From Tamarix chinensis (Eukaryota; Streptophyta; Magnoliopsida; Caryophyllales; Tamaricaceae), in NCBI GenBank assembly GCA_030549775.1, contig CM060177.1, positions 32,017,014 through 32,081,013 on the forward strand: DNA of 64,000 bases, given 5' to 3'. Under the pieces are notes generated by a model. It was not told the DNA's origin. It did no database searches and was given only the letters and a program-made list of their open reading frames with translations. Positions within the stretch are counted from its first letter, which is position 1. The number at the start of each line of letters is the position of its first letter. The position numbers and the translations under genes were made by a program. Below are positions 12,563-23,807 of this stretch, one piece after another.

Positions 12563-12960
12563 CCACTATTATAACCGGTGGGCCGGTCACAATAGAGCAT
12601 CACGCCCTAACCACTATTATTACCGGTGGATCGGTCACAATAGAGCATCACGCCCTAACCACTATTATTACCGGTGGATCGGTCACACATAGGGTAGCAA
12701 CCCTAACCACTATTCCTAACCGGTGGATCGGTTTGGTTCCTCCTCGCATGGTGTTCCACTGTAAGTAATTAGTATCTTTTAAGAGCTTTAATGATACTGG
12801 TTTGTGTTTATTGAGCTCGAGTCACCCCACTATTATTACCGGTGGGCCGGTCACATATAGGACCTCATGTCCTAACCACTATTATAACCGGTGGATCGGT
12901 CGCACATAGGACTACGCGTCCTAACCACTATTCCTGACCGGTGGATCGGTCTGGACTCGG
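12563..12960. repeat. 48-49 bp tandem repeat with CCGGTGGATCGGT core
   Basis: Units starting CCACTATT occur at 12563, 12611, 12659 and 12707 (48 bp apart). After a short interruption they recur at 12827, 12876 and 12925 (49 bp apart). Each has the core ACCGGTGGATCGGTC followed by CACA-TAG and a CCCTAA or TCCTAA end. Some copies read GGGCCGGTC instead. The array sits inside the long LTR-type element, and degenerate relatives flank it at 11690-11880 and 16640-16745. Confidence 0.85.
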
Positions 12961-13504
12961 CTCAATAATCTTCCACTTTAAAAGATTAGTGTCTTAAATA
13001 TCTTATTCAAAAGCTTTCACCATGCACAAGCACGAATCATAAATCATAAATTCCATATTCATCATCATACTTTATTCACCAATTACACACGTGCTACCAC
13101 CAAACCCTAGACATGCATAGATTGCTCCCTTCACAATTATCCTCCAATTCTACTTCACATCTCACTCTAGGGTTTTATCCCAAAACCCTAATTTAGTCTA
13201 CTTCGTACCCTTAATTTGCTCCACATGATATTTTTCATCCCAAGTGCTTAAACACCCAAACAACACTTACATTACCTTCCTTAAATCCCAAAGCAGCGTT
13301 CCATACATAAACTTCACTCTCATAAAAACTTTACACATCCCATGCAATTATTAACTTTCATGCAAACCCTAATACCACCATACAACCATTAACCATTATA
13401 CAAACCCAGAGTCTCATCATACAAAACCCTAAAATCAATCCACATAACTCAAAGATTCATTCATACCAAACCTCAGATTCAAACCATATAAAACCCAAAG
13501 ATTT

Positions 13505-13900
13505 TTCCACATAATACAATTGATTAGATTCTCCCCTTTCATAACCACAAATTAGATTCTACCATACAAGACCATAAGTTAGATTCTTCCCCATAAAATC
13601 ATAAATTAGAATCTCCCAAGCAAAACCATAAATTAGATTCTCCCAAACAAATCATAAATTATATTCTCCCAATCAAATCATAAATTAAATTCTTCCATAC
13701 AAACCATATATTAATTTCTCTCACATAAAATCATACCAAACCATAAATTAAACTTCCCCATATAAAACCATAAATTGGATTTTACCACACAAATCATAAA
13801 TTAGATTCTCCCAATTAAACAATAATTCGATTCTCCCATATAACATCATAGATTACATTCTTCCAAATAAAACCATGCAATAGATTATTCCTCATAAATT
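13505..13900. repeat. Degenerate tandem repeat, about 25-28 bp unit
   Basis: More than a dozen successive units of the form CATAAATTAGATTCTCCCA plus 6-9 bases of A/C-rich spacer. Conservation is highest at 13560-13700. It lies within the long LTR-type element. The neighbouring 14280-14880 stretch is a run of AAT-type low-complexity sequence. Confidence 0.75.
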
Positions 13901-15402
13901 CATAAAATTAGGTCAACTCACTTCCCTTAGTCAACTTCTTTCCCCATCCTCCTTTTTCATCCTTTCTCCCACATAAAATCATATCAACATCCTCACATGC
14001 ATGTCTTACAGGGTCATACACAAATAATACACATGTCATACGAAAGCATACTTCAACTCCATGTCATATCATATACGGCATAATTAATAATCATAAACAT
14101 AGAATGCATAGAATACGAGGCACACAATGCACATTAGCACATAATAGGCCTTAGCACCCCTTACCTGAAACGACACCGGTCTTGGAGCACATTCCTACGC
14201 CTCCTTAGGGCTTTGACCAAGTAATAACCTTAACAAAATTCTAACTTTGCTAAAGACATAAAAATAATAGAGATATTATAAAACTTGATAATATAGGATT
14301 CAAGACTTTACCCTAATAATAATAATGATACTAATATAATAATATCAAAGATAATAAAACTAATATCAATGAGAATATAAATAATAATAACAATAATAAT
14401 GATAATAATAATAACAATAAAAATATCATATAAGTTTTCAAATAACTAATGACTTACCATTTATTTAATATTAATAATAAAATTAATAACATATATAATA
14501 ACATTAAAATAATAAAGATAATAACAATATTATTATCAATAGTTATAAGAACAATAATAATACTAAGATAAATAAGTACGAATGTTAATACAAAATTAAG
14601 GCCTAAGATTTTCCAGAATAATTAATAAAATGATGATAATAATAATTATTCCAATAATTATAATATTAATAATAAGAAGAAGAAGAATGATAATAATCCC
14701 ATAATAATTCAATTAATAACTTAAAATTCGAAACTATCAATAATATTGTTTTATTACCACTCTCCACCCTGCAAGTACAATTCAGAATAAAATTTCTCAT
14801 CAAATAATAATAAAACATATTAAGAATATAAATATTAAGAATAATAATAATGGTAATTATATGCAAATAATTGAAATAAATTAAATCAAGGCTTATAATA
14901 ATATGGAAAATGGTTGAGAGGGTCTAGGGTTCAACCTTAAGCTGGTGGGGATAGGTGGCACCGGCGGTGGTTCACGGCGGCGGCGACGGTGGCCGGAAAA
15001 ACAGAAGAAAAGAGGGAAAGATGAATGTTGGGAAAAAGATAGGGAGAATTGAGGTGATATAAGAGGTGTTTATTGTTGCCCAAGAGGAGAGGGACAAAAT
15101 GATGGTGGTGGTGCAGCCAAAGGTGGCGGCGCACGGCGGTGGAAGGCGGTTTAAGGCTTCGGGGTCAAAATTCCAGCGAGAACGAGCATCCAACTTGACA
15201 CGGCTATGGAGGCTCGTGCAAGAAGAATCGAGAGGTTAGAATGGTTTAATTAATTAGAGGACGTTGCAGGGAATACTTTGGCATGAAGAGGTGGCTCTGA
15301 AGTTGGCTAACGGAGGCGGAAGGGGCGTCTGAAGTTGGGATGCGGCAGCTCGGGCCGAGGGTTTCGGGGAAAGAAAAATTCTAAAAACTCCAATAACAAG
15401 GC

Positions 15403-15410
15403 TATTTATA
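15403..15410 (-). promoter_or_regulatory. Candidate TATA box of the LTR promoter
   Basis: The minus strand reads CATCTATAAATAGCC, a canonical plant TATA context, downstream of the pyrimidine tract and the G+C-rich leader of the element. This is where the U3/R boundary of an LTR would be expected. Activity is inference only. Confidence 0.45.
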
Positions 15411-15879
15411 GATGTTGGAATGGATAGAGAGGAGCTGGAGGTCGACATGGAAGTTTTAAATGCAATAATTTGGGTGGCCGGTGGCGGTAAACGGTCGGTC
15501 GACGTTTGGTTGGCTTCGGGGTTTCGAGAGGTTGGGGAGGAGAAACGGCCGAGATTTAACGTCAAATAATTATATGAAGTTATTTCTGGAGTTAATAGGA
15601 AGACAATGAGACAAGAAACGGCCGGTATTATTGACCGTAACCGGAGATGCCATTGACGGGGTCGAAGGTGCAGCAGCGTCGACGGAGGAGGAAGGAGGAA
15701 GAAGGAAGAAGGAAGGGAGGCGGTCGGGTCGGCCGGGAAAGAAAAGAAAAAGAAAGAACCGGGCCGGTTCGCGCGCGGTCGAGTGTGCGTTTAATGGAAC
15801 GACGAGCTTCGGAGGAAAACGAGCCAAAACGCAGCGTTTATTCGGGCGGAAGAAAGGCAACGGGCGCGAGGGGTAACGG

Positions 15880-16121
15880 ATTAAATGGAACGACGAGTTT
15901 CGGCGACAAAAGGAACAAAACGTGGCGTTGCGTTGGCAGAAGAAACAGCCGCGCGGGCTGGGCCGCGCCGAAGAAGAAGAAGAAGAAAAGAAAAAGGGGA
16001 ACTGGGCCGCGAGCTGGCCCAGTTCGGCGAGGAGAATAGGAAAAAGAAAAAGAAAGAAAAAGAAAAGGAAAAAGGAAGAAAGAAAAAGAAAAAGGGAAAA
16101 AGGAAAGGAGAAATAAAATAG
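15880..16121. repeat. GA-rich strand-asymmetric tract in the LTR element
   Basis: A nearly pure purine run on the plus strand (AAGAAGAAGAAG, AGAAAAAGAAAAAGGG) gives long frames of Lys, Arg and Glu on one strand and Ser, Phe and Pro on the other. These frames reflect base composition and are not genes. The matching pyrimidine-rich block in the 35496-36348 LTR suggests a shared U3 feature. Confidence 0.7.
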
Positions 16122-16548
16122 GTTAGGCCCAATTAAATTAATCTAAATATTTAGGATATTTAAAAATAATAATATTTAAATAAAATAATATTTAAATCCC
16201 TTTTTAGGCTAAATTAGGATTTTTAATAGATTTTCCATAACTTCTATTTTAATTAGCAAAAACCCTAATTTTCTTCCAATTAAATTATTTATAAAATTAA
16301 TATTAATTTGAAACTATTTTCTCCTCATTATTTTAAATAAAATAATTTATTTAGTTAATTTCTAAAATACAAATCCTTAATTAGCTAAAATACCCAATTT
16401 CTCTTAATTAACACACTTATAAATTTATCCTTGATTTTTCCTAATTAATTTCCTTTTATTTTAATCAAAATAATTTATTTAATTAATCTTTATGATAAAA
16501 TCTCATTTAAATATAATATTTTAGATTAGAATTTTTCGGGGCATTTCA

Positions 16549-16762
16549 ACCTCGATCCTAACTCACGTAATATTTCACTATAAGTGATTAGTGTCTTAGT
16601 CATTGGTTACTTATCTTAGACTCATATTATCTTTCACGTTGGGATTAATCTTAAACCAGTGGAACGGTCTAATACACCTCCCAGGATAAAATGTGTCTGA
16701 CCACTATTATTAAGCTGTTGAAACGGACTCATAAAACACCTCGGCCCATCTCACGTGACATT
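16549..16762 (-). mobile_element. Outer LTR remnant, part between the two insertions
   Basis: Resumes the CCACTATT and GGAACGGTC units found at 11690-11879, including TTAAACCAGTGGAACGGTC, ACACCTCCCAGGATAAAATG and CTGACCACTATTATTAAGC. It is bounded on the left by the ACCTC duplication and on the right by the Cassandra insertion. Confidence 0.6.
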
Positions 16763-17067
16763 TGTAATACCCCAAATTGAGCGGAGTATTATAAGGATTG
16801 ATTTGACTACTTATATCAACATGGTATACCATCCTTTTGGTGATTCCGTCTTAAAGAACTCCACAGTTAAGCGTGCTGGCCGTGGAGCAATTTTAGGACG
16901 GGTGACCCTCCTGGGAAGTTTTAGAATTTTCTAAAAATTTCTCGAGAAGCGTGTGAGTGAGGACAAAGCGCGCTGAAAGGACTCGTGTTGATTTGTGGAG
17001 TCAGTCGATCAATCCGAAAGCGCTCCAAGGTAGCCCCCGCCTGATCGTATCGACTCGGGGTGTTACA
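16763..17067 (+). mobile_element. Cassandra-type TRIM, solo LTR carrying 5S rRNA sequence
   Basis: A 305 bp element that begins TGTAATACCCCAAATTGAGC and ends CTCGGGGTGTTACA, flanked by an imperfect 5 bp duplication (ACATT at 16758-16762, ACCTT at 17068-17072). Inside is a clear match to plant 5S rRNA. Cassandra elements are non-coding terminal-repeat retrotransposons in miniature whose LTRs carry a 5S-like RNA polymerase III promoter (established knowledge). Only one LTR is present, so this is a solo LTR formed by recombination. Removing it and one duplication restores a sequence (CACGTGACATTTTACTTTAA) like the nearby repeat at 16563-16590. Confidence 0.88.
16850..16925 (+). other. 5S rRNA-like segment within the Cassandra LTR
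   Basis: AAGAACTCCACAGTTAAGCG and GGACGGGTGACCCTCCTGGG correspond to the internal control region of plant 5S rRNA, including the box A and box C regions. The middle part is diverged. It is not a genuine 5S gene: the 5' third is barely recognisable and the flanks are LTR sequence. Confidence 0.85.
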
Positions 17068-17072
17068 ACCTT

Positions 17073-17679
17073 TTACTTTAAATTATTAGTGTTTTATTCA
17101 CGATTGGTTTATAAGTAACAAACATAATTAATGCAAGCGAGACATCAATATACATATAACAAGATTGTTCTCAAATATTAATATGCTCATTTTCCCTAAA
17201 AACCCTAATTTTACAATCTAAACATAACTTCCCCCATATTGATCATTTACCTACCAAATTTAATATATGTTTCCTCAAAAAATAGTATCATTAACATACC
17301 CAATTTTTGAGGTATAAATCACACATCTTATACATGCAATAATAGCCCTATCTCAAAAGTTACTATTTATAAGGCTCCAAAAACTCTAATTTCACAGGTA
17401 AGTTATAACTTTTTCCATAAGGTTCATATAATTAATGAATTAAATATAAATCCTTAAAATACCCATATTAACAACATAGCCAAAATTCGTAGCCTAACTC
17501 TAACATTTTACACATGTGATAATAACATTATCGTTTTAAGGCTATTATTCCCAAATTAGGCTATTTTCTCATACGAAGAACTTATGACCTTCATAATCAC
17601 TCCCAAACACTTCACATGATATTATTAGCATATTTTAATCCATATAAAATGTTAAAATACCAAAATTTCAATGTTAAAA
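17073..17679 (-). mobile_element. Outer LTR remnant, right part
   Basis: Continues the same A/C/T-rich style as 12960-13500, with AAAACCCTAATTT and CACATG-CATG-type motifs. The AATTATTAGTGT---ATTCACGATTGG stretch matches repeat units at 12760 and 16580. The right boundary is lost in the adjacent GAGCC-rich element. Confidence 0.45.
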
Positions 17680-17850
17680 AATGAACCGAGCCGAGCTTTT
17701 TTGAGCTTGGGCTCGGCTCGTTTATTAAATAAGTCGAGCACAAGCCTCACTTTAAGGCTCGTTTAACTAAATGAACAAGCCAAACCGAGCTTTTAATGAG
17801 CCGAGCCGAGCCGAATATCGAACTGGCTCAGCTCATTTACAGCCCTAATA
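17680..17850. mobile_element. GAGCCGAGC-rich non-autonomous transposon remnant
   Basis: Dense ACCGAGCCGAGC, GGCTCGGCTCGTTTA, AATGAGCCGAGCCGAGCCG and GAACTGGCTCAGCTC motifs, ending in ACAGCCCTA. Similar GCTCGTTTA-type copies occur at 25135-25410 and 55585-56130. Sequences of this style are common short DNA-transposon remnants in plant genomes. No duplication was recognised. Confidence 0.5.
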
Positions 17851-17927
17851 GCGGTAACATTCCCGAAATTCACAGGTTTTAATTTAATTGCTTCCGTTTA
17901 AAAAAATAGTGAATTTTGGGGTGTTAT
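17851..17927 (+). mobile_element. LTR end fragment, inverted relative to 11880
   Basis: GAAATTCACAGGTTTTAATT, then TTGCTTCCGTTTA, then AGTGAATTTTGGGGTGTTA is the reverse complement of the first 75 or so bases of the 11880 element, with moderate divergence. It is therefore the terminal piece of a related element in the opposite orientation. The final CA is mutated to TA. Confidence 0.65.
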
Positions 17928-18398
17928 ATATAATTATGAGGTATTAAAATAGAAAATACTAAAAAGTCGAGTAAAATCAAATAATAAAATAAATATAGGT
18001 GAATATAAATATAATGAATATGTTAAGGAATTTGATCTTCACCACTAGACTAGGTCGAAATATAACAATAAGTTGTGCATCATATTTTTATTAGAAGAAA
18101 GATATTAATTAAGTTGCAAGTCGAAACATGTTTATTCACTTTAAATTACTTTCCTAAAATAATTAATACAATATGTGCCAATTTTAAATCCTATTAAATT
18201 CTTGCAGTATAATTTTAACAACTGGCTCATATATTTAACTAGATTTAAAGCATTTGATACATGTGGAAAGTTGTCAATCTAAATACCCGAACGTGTCTAG
18301 TTGTATTTCTCTCATTCGACCAACATATATCTAAACATTCCACAACTCCAGTTAGAATTCTAAACCTATTAGGTACATTTTTATCTAACCAAGTTGTA

Positions 18399-18422
18399 AT
18401 ATATATATATATATATATATAT
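18399..18422. repeat. (AT)12 microsatellite
   Basis: Uninterrupted AT dinucleotide run. Confidence 0.95.
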
Positions 18423-18704
18423 AGCCCCTAGCGATCATATAATGCTACATAATGCATATATGAGGATGCATAATGAGGCGTGCATTATATAAATCATACT
18501 TGACAAAATCATACATATAAACGATGACAATTAAAATATAGTCAAAAGATAATATCATTAAATAAAGAAAATGAATATTACATCTCAAACCATGTCTAGT
18601 GCCTCAATTTATTCTGTAGCAGAAATTATTTAGCCAGTCCCAATAAATAGATAAATTATACAAAAATATATATTATAAATAGAGAAAGAAATAATAAAAA
18701 ATTA

Positions 18705-19165
18705 ATATGGATGAAAAGTTGCTTATTTTCATTCAAAAATTTCTCTTCAGTTGTCTTTGTTCCCTCTTTTTTGTCTCCTCTACGCCTTTCTCTCTCTTCT
18801 ATCTCTCACATGCACCATCCTTTGCTTTTTTTTTCCTTGCTCCTTTCTTCAATGCACATGTTAGTCTCCTTCTTCTTTCTTCACGCCTCATCTATCAACA
18901 CCGTCAGTCTCTTGTCTCTTCTTTCTCTCTTCTCTCTCCATTGCTTCCTCTACACCTTCTTCTTGTTCTTCATTTTTTCGCGCCCTTCTACTTTTCTTCC
19001 TTCCTCACCTGCTAGCATTGTTACTCTCCTTTTTTTTTCTTTTTTCTCTCGCATATCTATGTGTGCCCTCTTTTCATTTCATATCATTTTTTGTCGAGCC
19101 TCTCTTTTTTTAGGGCTTGCGCCATTCTTCTTTCATTGGACAACACGTTGTTTGCCTCTCTTTTT
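18705..19165. repeat. Pyrimidine-rich low-complexity tract
   Basis: A CT-rich plus strand (TCTTC, CTCTTT, TTTTTTTC runs) creates overlapping open frames of Phe, Ser and Leu up to 170 codons. The frames have no stable amino-acid pattern beyond composition and no promoter or intron logic, so I treat the tract as non-coding. Its style resembles the pyrimidine blocks of the two LTR elements. Confidence 0.55.
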
Positions 19166-19374
19166 TTTCAATTATGCATACAAAATAAAATTAAATGAAT
19201 TAATAAATTATCTCATAATATAAGTTCACCAATTTTCTATTATTTTAGCTCAAATATTTAAATATAAGAGATTATTAGTACTTAAGTATAAAATTATCAT
19301 GTATTATTTAAATAAAATACCAAAAGTTAAGATAAGAATGGTATAAAATATGTAAAAATATATATTCATCATTT

Positions 19375-19960
19375 TTTTAATACTAATGTACTAATTTTTT
19401 ACTAGATAATTGATTTTTCATCATTATTGTAGTGATCTTTCATCACTAATGTATCAAACTTTTACCGCAACAACATGTGTGTGTATTTTTTTCATATATT
19501 TAATTATCTTTTACCATTATTAAATAATTTTTTATCAATAAGTTGATCATTTATCATTATTTTACTTAAAAATGATATTTCATTACTATTAAACTAATAT
19601 TTCACCCCTAATATATTGATTTTTATATGTACTGATTTTTTTTATCACTAATGTATTGATATTTTATTATTAATGTGTTAAAATTTTACCAGCAAGTTTA
19701 TATTTTTATATTTTTCTATTTATTTACTTAAAACTAATATTTTACCGCTAATATAATGATTTTTTTACCACTAATTTATTAATCTTTCAACATTAATGTG
19801 CTGATTTTTCACCACGAATTTGTATTTTTTTATTTTTCTCCTTAAAACTAATATTTCATCGCTAATGTATTGATATTTTATCAAATAGATGAATTTTCAC
19901 TATTATTCTATTTAAAACTAATATTTTACTGTTAATATATTTTTTTATTAAAAATATATT
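19375..19960. repeat. Degenerate short tandem repeat (TTTTACCACTAATGTATTGAT type)
   Basis: About twenty loose repeats of the motif TTTCACC-CTAATGTATTGAT or its variants, for example near 19436, 19645, 19745 and 19850. There are also repeated blocks of ACTTAAAACTAATATTT-ACC near 19730, 19840 and 19910. No coding content. Confidence 0.6.
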
Positions 19961-21154
19961 AATATAGATATCTTTTTATAAAGTAAAATTTTAGAAATAT
20001 TATGGTATATTTTTTAATAAACAAAAGTTGAAATTAATAAATTAAAAAAATTTAAATAAAGAAACGTACTGTAATTTCCGAGAAATGGGGAGCGATGGTA
20101 ACCGTAGTTCGTAGCATAGAGTCCAAGGTGTGAACATAAAATAAAAAATAAAAAACAGTCAAAATATTTTGAGAGTGAGAGACGCAGACCGGACGTCCAC
20201 AGTTGCTATCCAACGTAGAGCAGGCGCATAGTTTGTTTTGTCCACGCTGCAAATCCAAGACAAGGTGTTCTGTCACGAGACTCTACTGTGAAAAATATGT
20301 CGCTCTGTTTCACGCAGCGTATTTGGAAAGAAAAAAAAAAGGGTTTTGCTATAAAATTTCTATTTTACTTTGAATAAATATTTAAAATAATTATTCTCCT
20401 AAAAAAGTTTATTCCATTCCAAATTCTTTGAGTGTGTAAATATTTTTTTTTTAATTTCCTCCCATTACTCCCATACCAAATATGCTAGAGTAGATAAAAC
20501 AGCATAATGTATATTAATAATTTTAAAAATATATTTAGTTAATTTCCCAGCTTAGAATTATTTTATATTAAACTATAATAAAATATTAGGATAGTATTAA
20601 ATTTTTGTAACATACTATAATTTAAACATTATTTTTCTTCTAAATAAAATATCCAAATGTTTCATCTTACTGATCATTGTGGTAATTTTAAGTACTATTT
20701 AAATAGCTAATCAAATAATCCGAATTAGTGTATTTTTTTTAGTGTATTGTATTATACTAAGATATCTTGTATTGTGTGTCTGATCATTATATATTATACA
20801 GTAGTTAATGTACATCAAAGGCATTATACAACATCTTGAATGTATTGTAATTGGTTTTTATTAGATTTTTTTTCCTTTCAATTTCATTGTTGTTTCCTTT
20901 ATTGATAAATGAAATCGAATATTTTTAGATATATTAGATATTTGATATGATGTTTGAATATTCGATCACGCAAATCAGAGGCGGATTTGGTTTCAGAAGC
21001 CCATGGTACATAGGTGGGTAGTACTAGCACGTATTAGGGAAGAATATAATGATCAATTCGGGTCTTTTCCATCCACTAGTCCACACACATAAAGCGCCGT
21101 GGAAAGAATTCGGTTTTGAAAGCGGTGGAAGAATGCAAACCCATCGAATGCATT
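19961..21154. other. Intergenic DNA, no gene seen
   Basis: Mostly A+T-rich. A more balanced patch at 20070-20330 contains a 74-codon minus-strand frame with no recognisable features. Nothing supportable. Confidence 0.5.
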
Positions 21155-21785
21155 GATTGGGTGAGCCATAAGTCCATAACTATTAATTATTAGCTATTTT
21201 GATTTTAATTTTTTTTAACTTACTGGAAAACGAAGCTCACAAATTTTCATCTATATTTCTAAAAGTTATGATTAAAAATAGATCTAAACACACTCCTACG
21301 CATATCTTTATTCCTACTTAATCTTAGTAACGAGAATACGAGATGCATCTATTTTTATCAACAAGTTTAAGTTTATTCTATAGTTAGATTATTTATAAAT
21401 AATTATGTTATTTTAGTTGATTTTATGTTTCCTCAAAGTAAAAATAAGATTATTTATAATTTTATCACACTTTTATAAAACTTTATCAATTATTGGCTAT
21501 TCCGGTGATTATTTTTTTTAATTTATTGAGCAAATAAATTTTACAATTTTTTCTTCTAAAGTTCTAAAAATTATAATTAAAAAAATAGTTGTTATAGGTC
21601 TAAATGCTACCCTAAAAAATATCCTTATTCTAACTCAATCACTTGGACGAGAACTAGATGCATCTATCCTTATCAACAAACTTAAGTTTATTCGATAAAT
21701 AGATTATTTATAAACTATTACATTATTTTAGTTGATGTTCTATTTTTTTATTGTAAAAATAAGATTATTTATTAACATTTAATAT
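21155..21785. repeat. Diverged tandem duplication, about 315 bp unit
   Basis: Two units share, in order, a TTATTAGCTATT or TTATTGGCTATT start, ATTTCTAAAAGTTATGATTAAAAATAG, TCTAAACAC-CTCCTA, AGATGCATCTAT (21341 and 21656), CTTATCAACAA-TTAAGTTTATT, TAGATTATTTATAAA, TTATTTTAGTTGAT and GTAAAAATAAGATTATTTAT. The spacing is 315 bp. The copies are considerably diverged. Confidence 0.7.
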
Positions 21786-23600
21786 ATATGAAAAATTAAA
21801 GTACATATAAAAAAAATATTAGTATAAAATTTACTCAAGTGCCATGGTAGTTGAGCTAATTTTACTTAAAATAGTTTTAAACAATCTCAATGAGGCATCA
21901 CATATTTTAAATAATTTTTTTTTTGCTCTAATGGCAACTTATTCATGTTTTGTTTTTGTTTGACCAAAATGATAAGCTTTCAATGTTTATTTACTTGTAG
22001 TATGAATTGTAAAACAATTGTAATACTTATTTTTATTTATTTATAATTTTATCTCTTCTTTTGAATGTTTTAAGATTTTAGAAAAAAAATAAAAAATATA
22101 AAAATTAAATTTGAAATATTTAATATTTTTTTGTTTTGGTTGAACTTAAAAAATATTTAATTTTAATATTTTTTCTCACTCTAATCATATAAAGCTAAAA
22201 ACATTAATAAACTAGCATTAAATTGATACAAAACTAATAAAATTATGAAACATATGGTATTCAAACAAAAATGTTTAAAATACATAGTACATAAGTGAAA
22301 TTAGACTAAATGTCATGATACTTCAATGGAATCTATCCAACGTCCAACATACAAACAATTATATGCTAGTTTTTATTTGCAAAAGAAGTCTTAAAACAAC
22401 TTGGATGCTTTTTCGTATAAAAGAGAAGGGTGAGGCACACGTTACAACCGATAAGTTTTATCAATGACCCATGATGTAAAAATTATGATTTATACTGGAA
22501 TATAAAATTCTACGCAAATAAAGTAGTTTTTTTTGTATCACTTTAATACAAATGAATTATAATGTGGACCCAAATATACATTATTCTACATAATTTATAT
22601 ATTATAATTATTTAAATATCTCGTCCTAAAACTAAGCGGAACACAAAAAAAGTTACGGGGGCATCTTTTGTTTGCAACTCGACTTATAAGTGTTTTTTTT
22701 TTATCTTAAAAAAACAACATTTTATGACTTTTAGAAACCCTAATGTAGATATTCTCATAGTTAAAAGAATATAGAGTGAAATGATTAGTACTAAATCAAT
22801 TTTTTAGTGAAAGGGAGTACTAGATCAAATTGAGCGTACTAAATCATGTATTTTGTATAACCAATCAACTTTCCGTGAAGGACCAAAAGAATATTAGGTG
22901 GAGCGTGAAGAAATGCTTCAACCACCTCCTTCCTATTAATATATATTATTACAAGTACCATCATCATACTAATACAGGACTCCATAAAGCTTAGGTTGGG
23001 AGACATGTATGTACATATACTTTTCAATGTTGACTCCTTGTTATGAAGCCTGCTGTGCACACCAAACAATCAATCAAGGGTTTTTCTTTTCTTTTTTTTG
23101 GGTAAAAAAAAAAGAAAAAAAATCCTCACTTAATTATACCCATGGAAAAGACATAAACAAATGAATTGTAAGAGAGGGAAAATGAAAAATTATGAGTACT
23201 ATTTTTTTTTTTTTAAAGTTACCAAATGGTAATAAAATTTTATGCTGTCATTGGATTATCACAGCAAAAAATGGAAATCAATTCACGTTATCATTCAAGC
23301 TATTGAAAGTAAAATAAATGCCCCGGATACGTAGTAATAGTTAGAAATTTGTGCATCAACCGACAATGAAATGGAATTTATATAATAAGCTCTCATTAGC
23401 TCCGTTAGCCAACCCACCGGAACCAATTTGTCCGCTTTAAGAACCGACGCATGTAAAACGAGCAGCCAACATTTTACGTTACAAATGAATCTTACTTCGA
23501 TAAAAATAAAAAATAATATATACAAATAAAAACCAAAATCTTCCACCATCAAATACGATAGAAGCAGTCCTGTCCTGCTACAAGGCTGTTCCCTCTCTAT
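21786..23600. other. Intergenic DNA, no gene seen
   Basis: A+T-rich with no recognisable coding frame. Minus-strand frames at 22839-23069 and 23295-23552 have no family features. The last 150 bp (from about 23550) becomes more balanced and probably begins the promoter of the 23808 gene. Confidence 0.5.
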
Positions 23601-23657
23601 AACTAATCAAAACCACCTCCGTTTCCAGACCTATCCCCGCGTTGTGTGACGGGAGAT

Positions 23658-23664
23658 TATATAT
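23658..23664 (+). promoter_or_regulatory. Candidate TATA box of the 23808 gene
   Basis: GGGAGATTATATATCAGGCG lies about 145 bp upstream of the start codon in otherwise G+C-balanced DNA. It would give a 5' leader of about 110 bases. The position fits, but this is inference from sequence alone. Confidence 0.45.
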
Positions 23665-23807
23665 CAGGCGGCGGGACAGCGGCGCCGCCGTTCCATCACA
23701 CATGAGAGTCAACGAACGAAGAAATCAACCGTTACACAAGAGATTCCGGCGTTAAAAACGAATTTCAAACGCCTACGACACTCCGCCTCCAATCGACTGA
23801 TTCAGCA

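Larger units (their letters stand above)
11880..16548 (-). mobile_element. 4.67 kb LTR-type element, probably a very long solo LTR
   Basis: The ends are TGTAACACCCCAAAATTCAC and GAATTTTTCGGGGCATTTCA, so the element has TG...CA termini, with a perfect 5 bp target-site duplication ACCTC at 11875-11879 and 16549-16553. No gag or pol frame is visible. That argues for a solo LTR or a non-autonomous element rather than a full retrotransposon. Reading the minus strand, the order is an A+T-rich start, a long pyrimidine tract (about 15880-16120), a G+C-rich leader, a TATA box (15403-15410), then 3.5 kb holding two families of short tandem repeat. The smaller 35496-36348 element has the same ends and the same A+T-rich then pyrimidine-rich order, so the two are probably related. 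Long LTRs of this kind are known in plant Ty3/gypsy groups. The family assignment is inference. Confidence 0.75.

Noticed and set aside
12526..12768. 80-codon frame with repeated Thr-Ile-Ile-Thr-Gly-Gly units
   Set aside because: The regular protein repeat is the 48 bp DNA tandem repeat read in one frame; it lies in a non-coding LTR element.
15631..16132. Several open frames of 64-130 codons on both strands, Lys/Arg/Glu-rich or Ser/Phe/Pro-rich
   Set aside because: They are produced by a purine-rich tract inside the LTR-type element; all frames on both strands are open at once and show only base composition.
16850..16925. A functional 5S rRNA gene
   Set aside because: Only the internal control part matches well, the 5' third is diverged, and the flanks are the Cassandra LTR.
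18707..19223. Plus-strand frames of 102 and 170 codons
   Set aside because: Pyrimidine-rich DNA with overlapping frames of Phe, Ser and Leu, no domain and no gene-like composition change at the ends.
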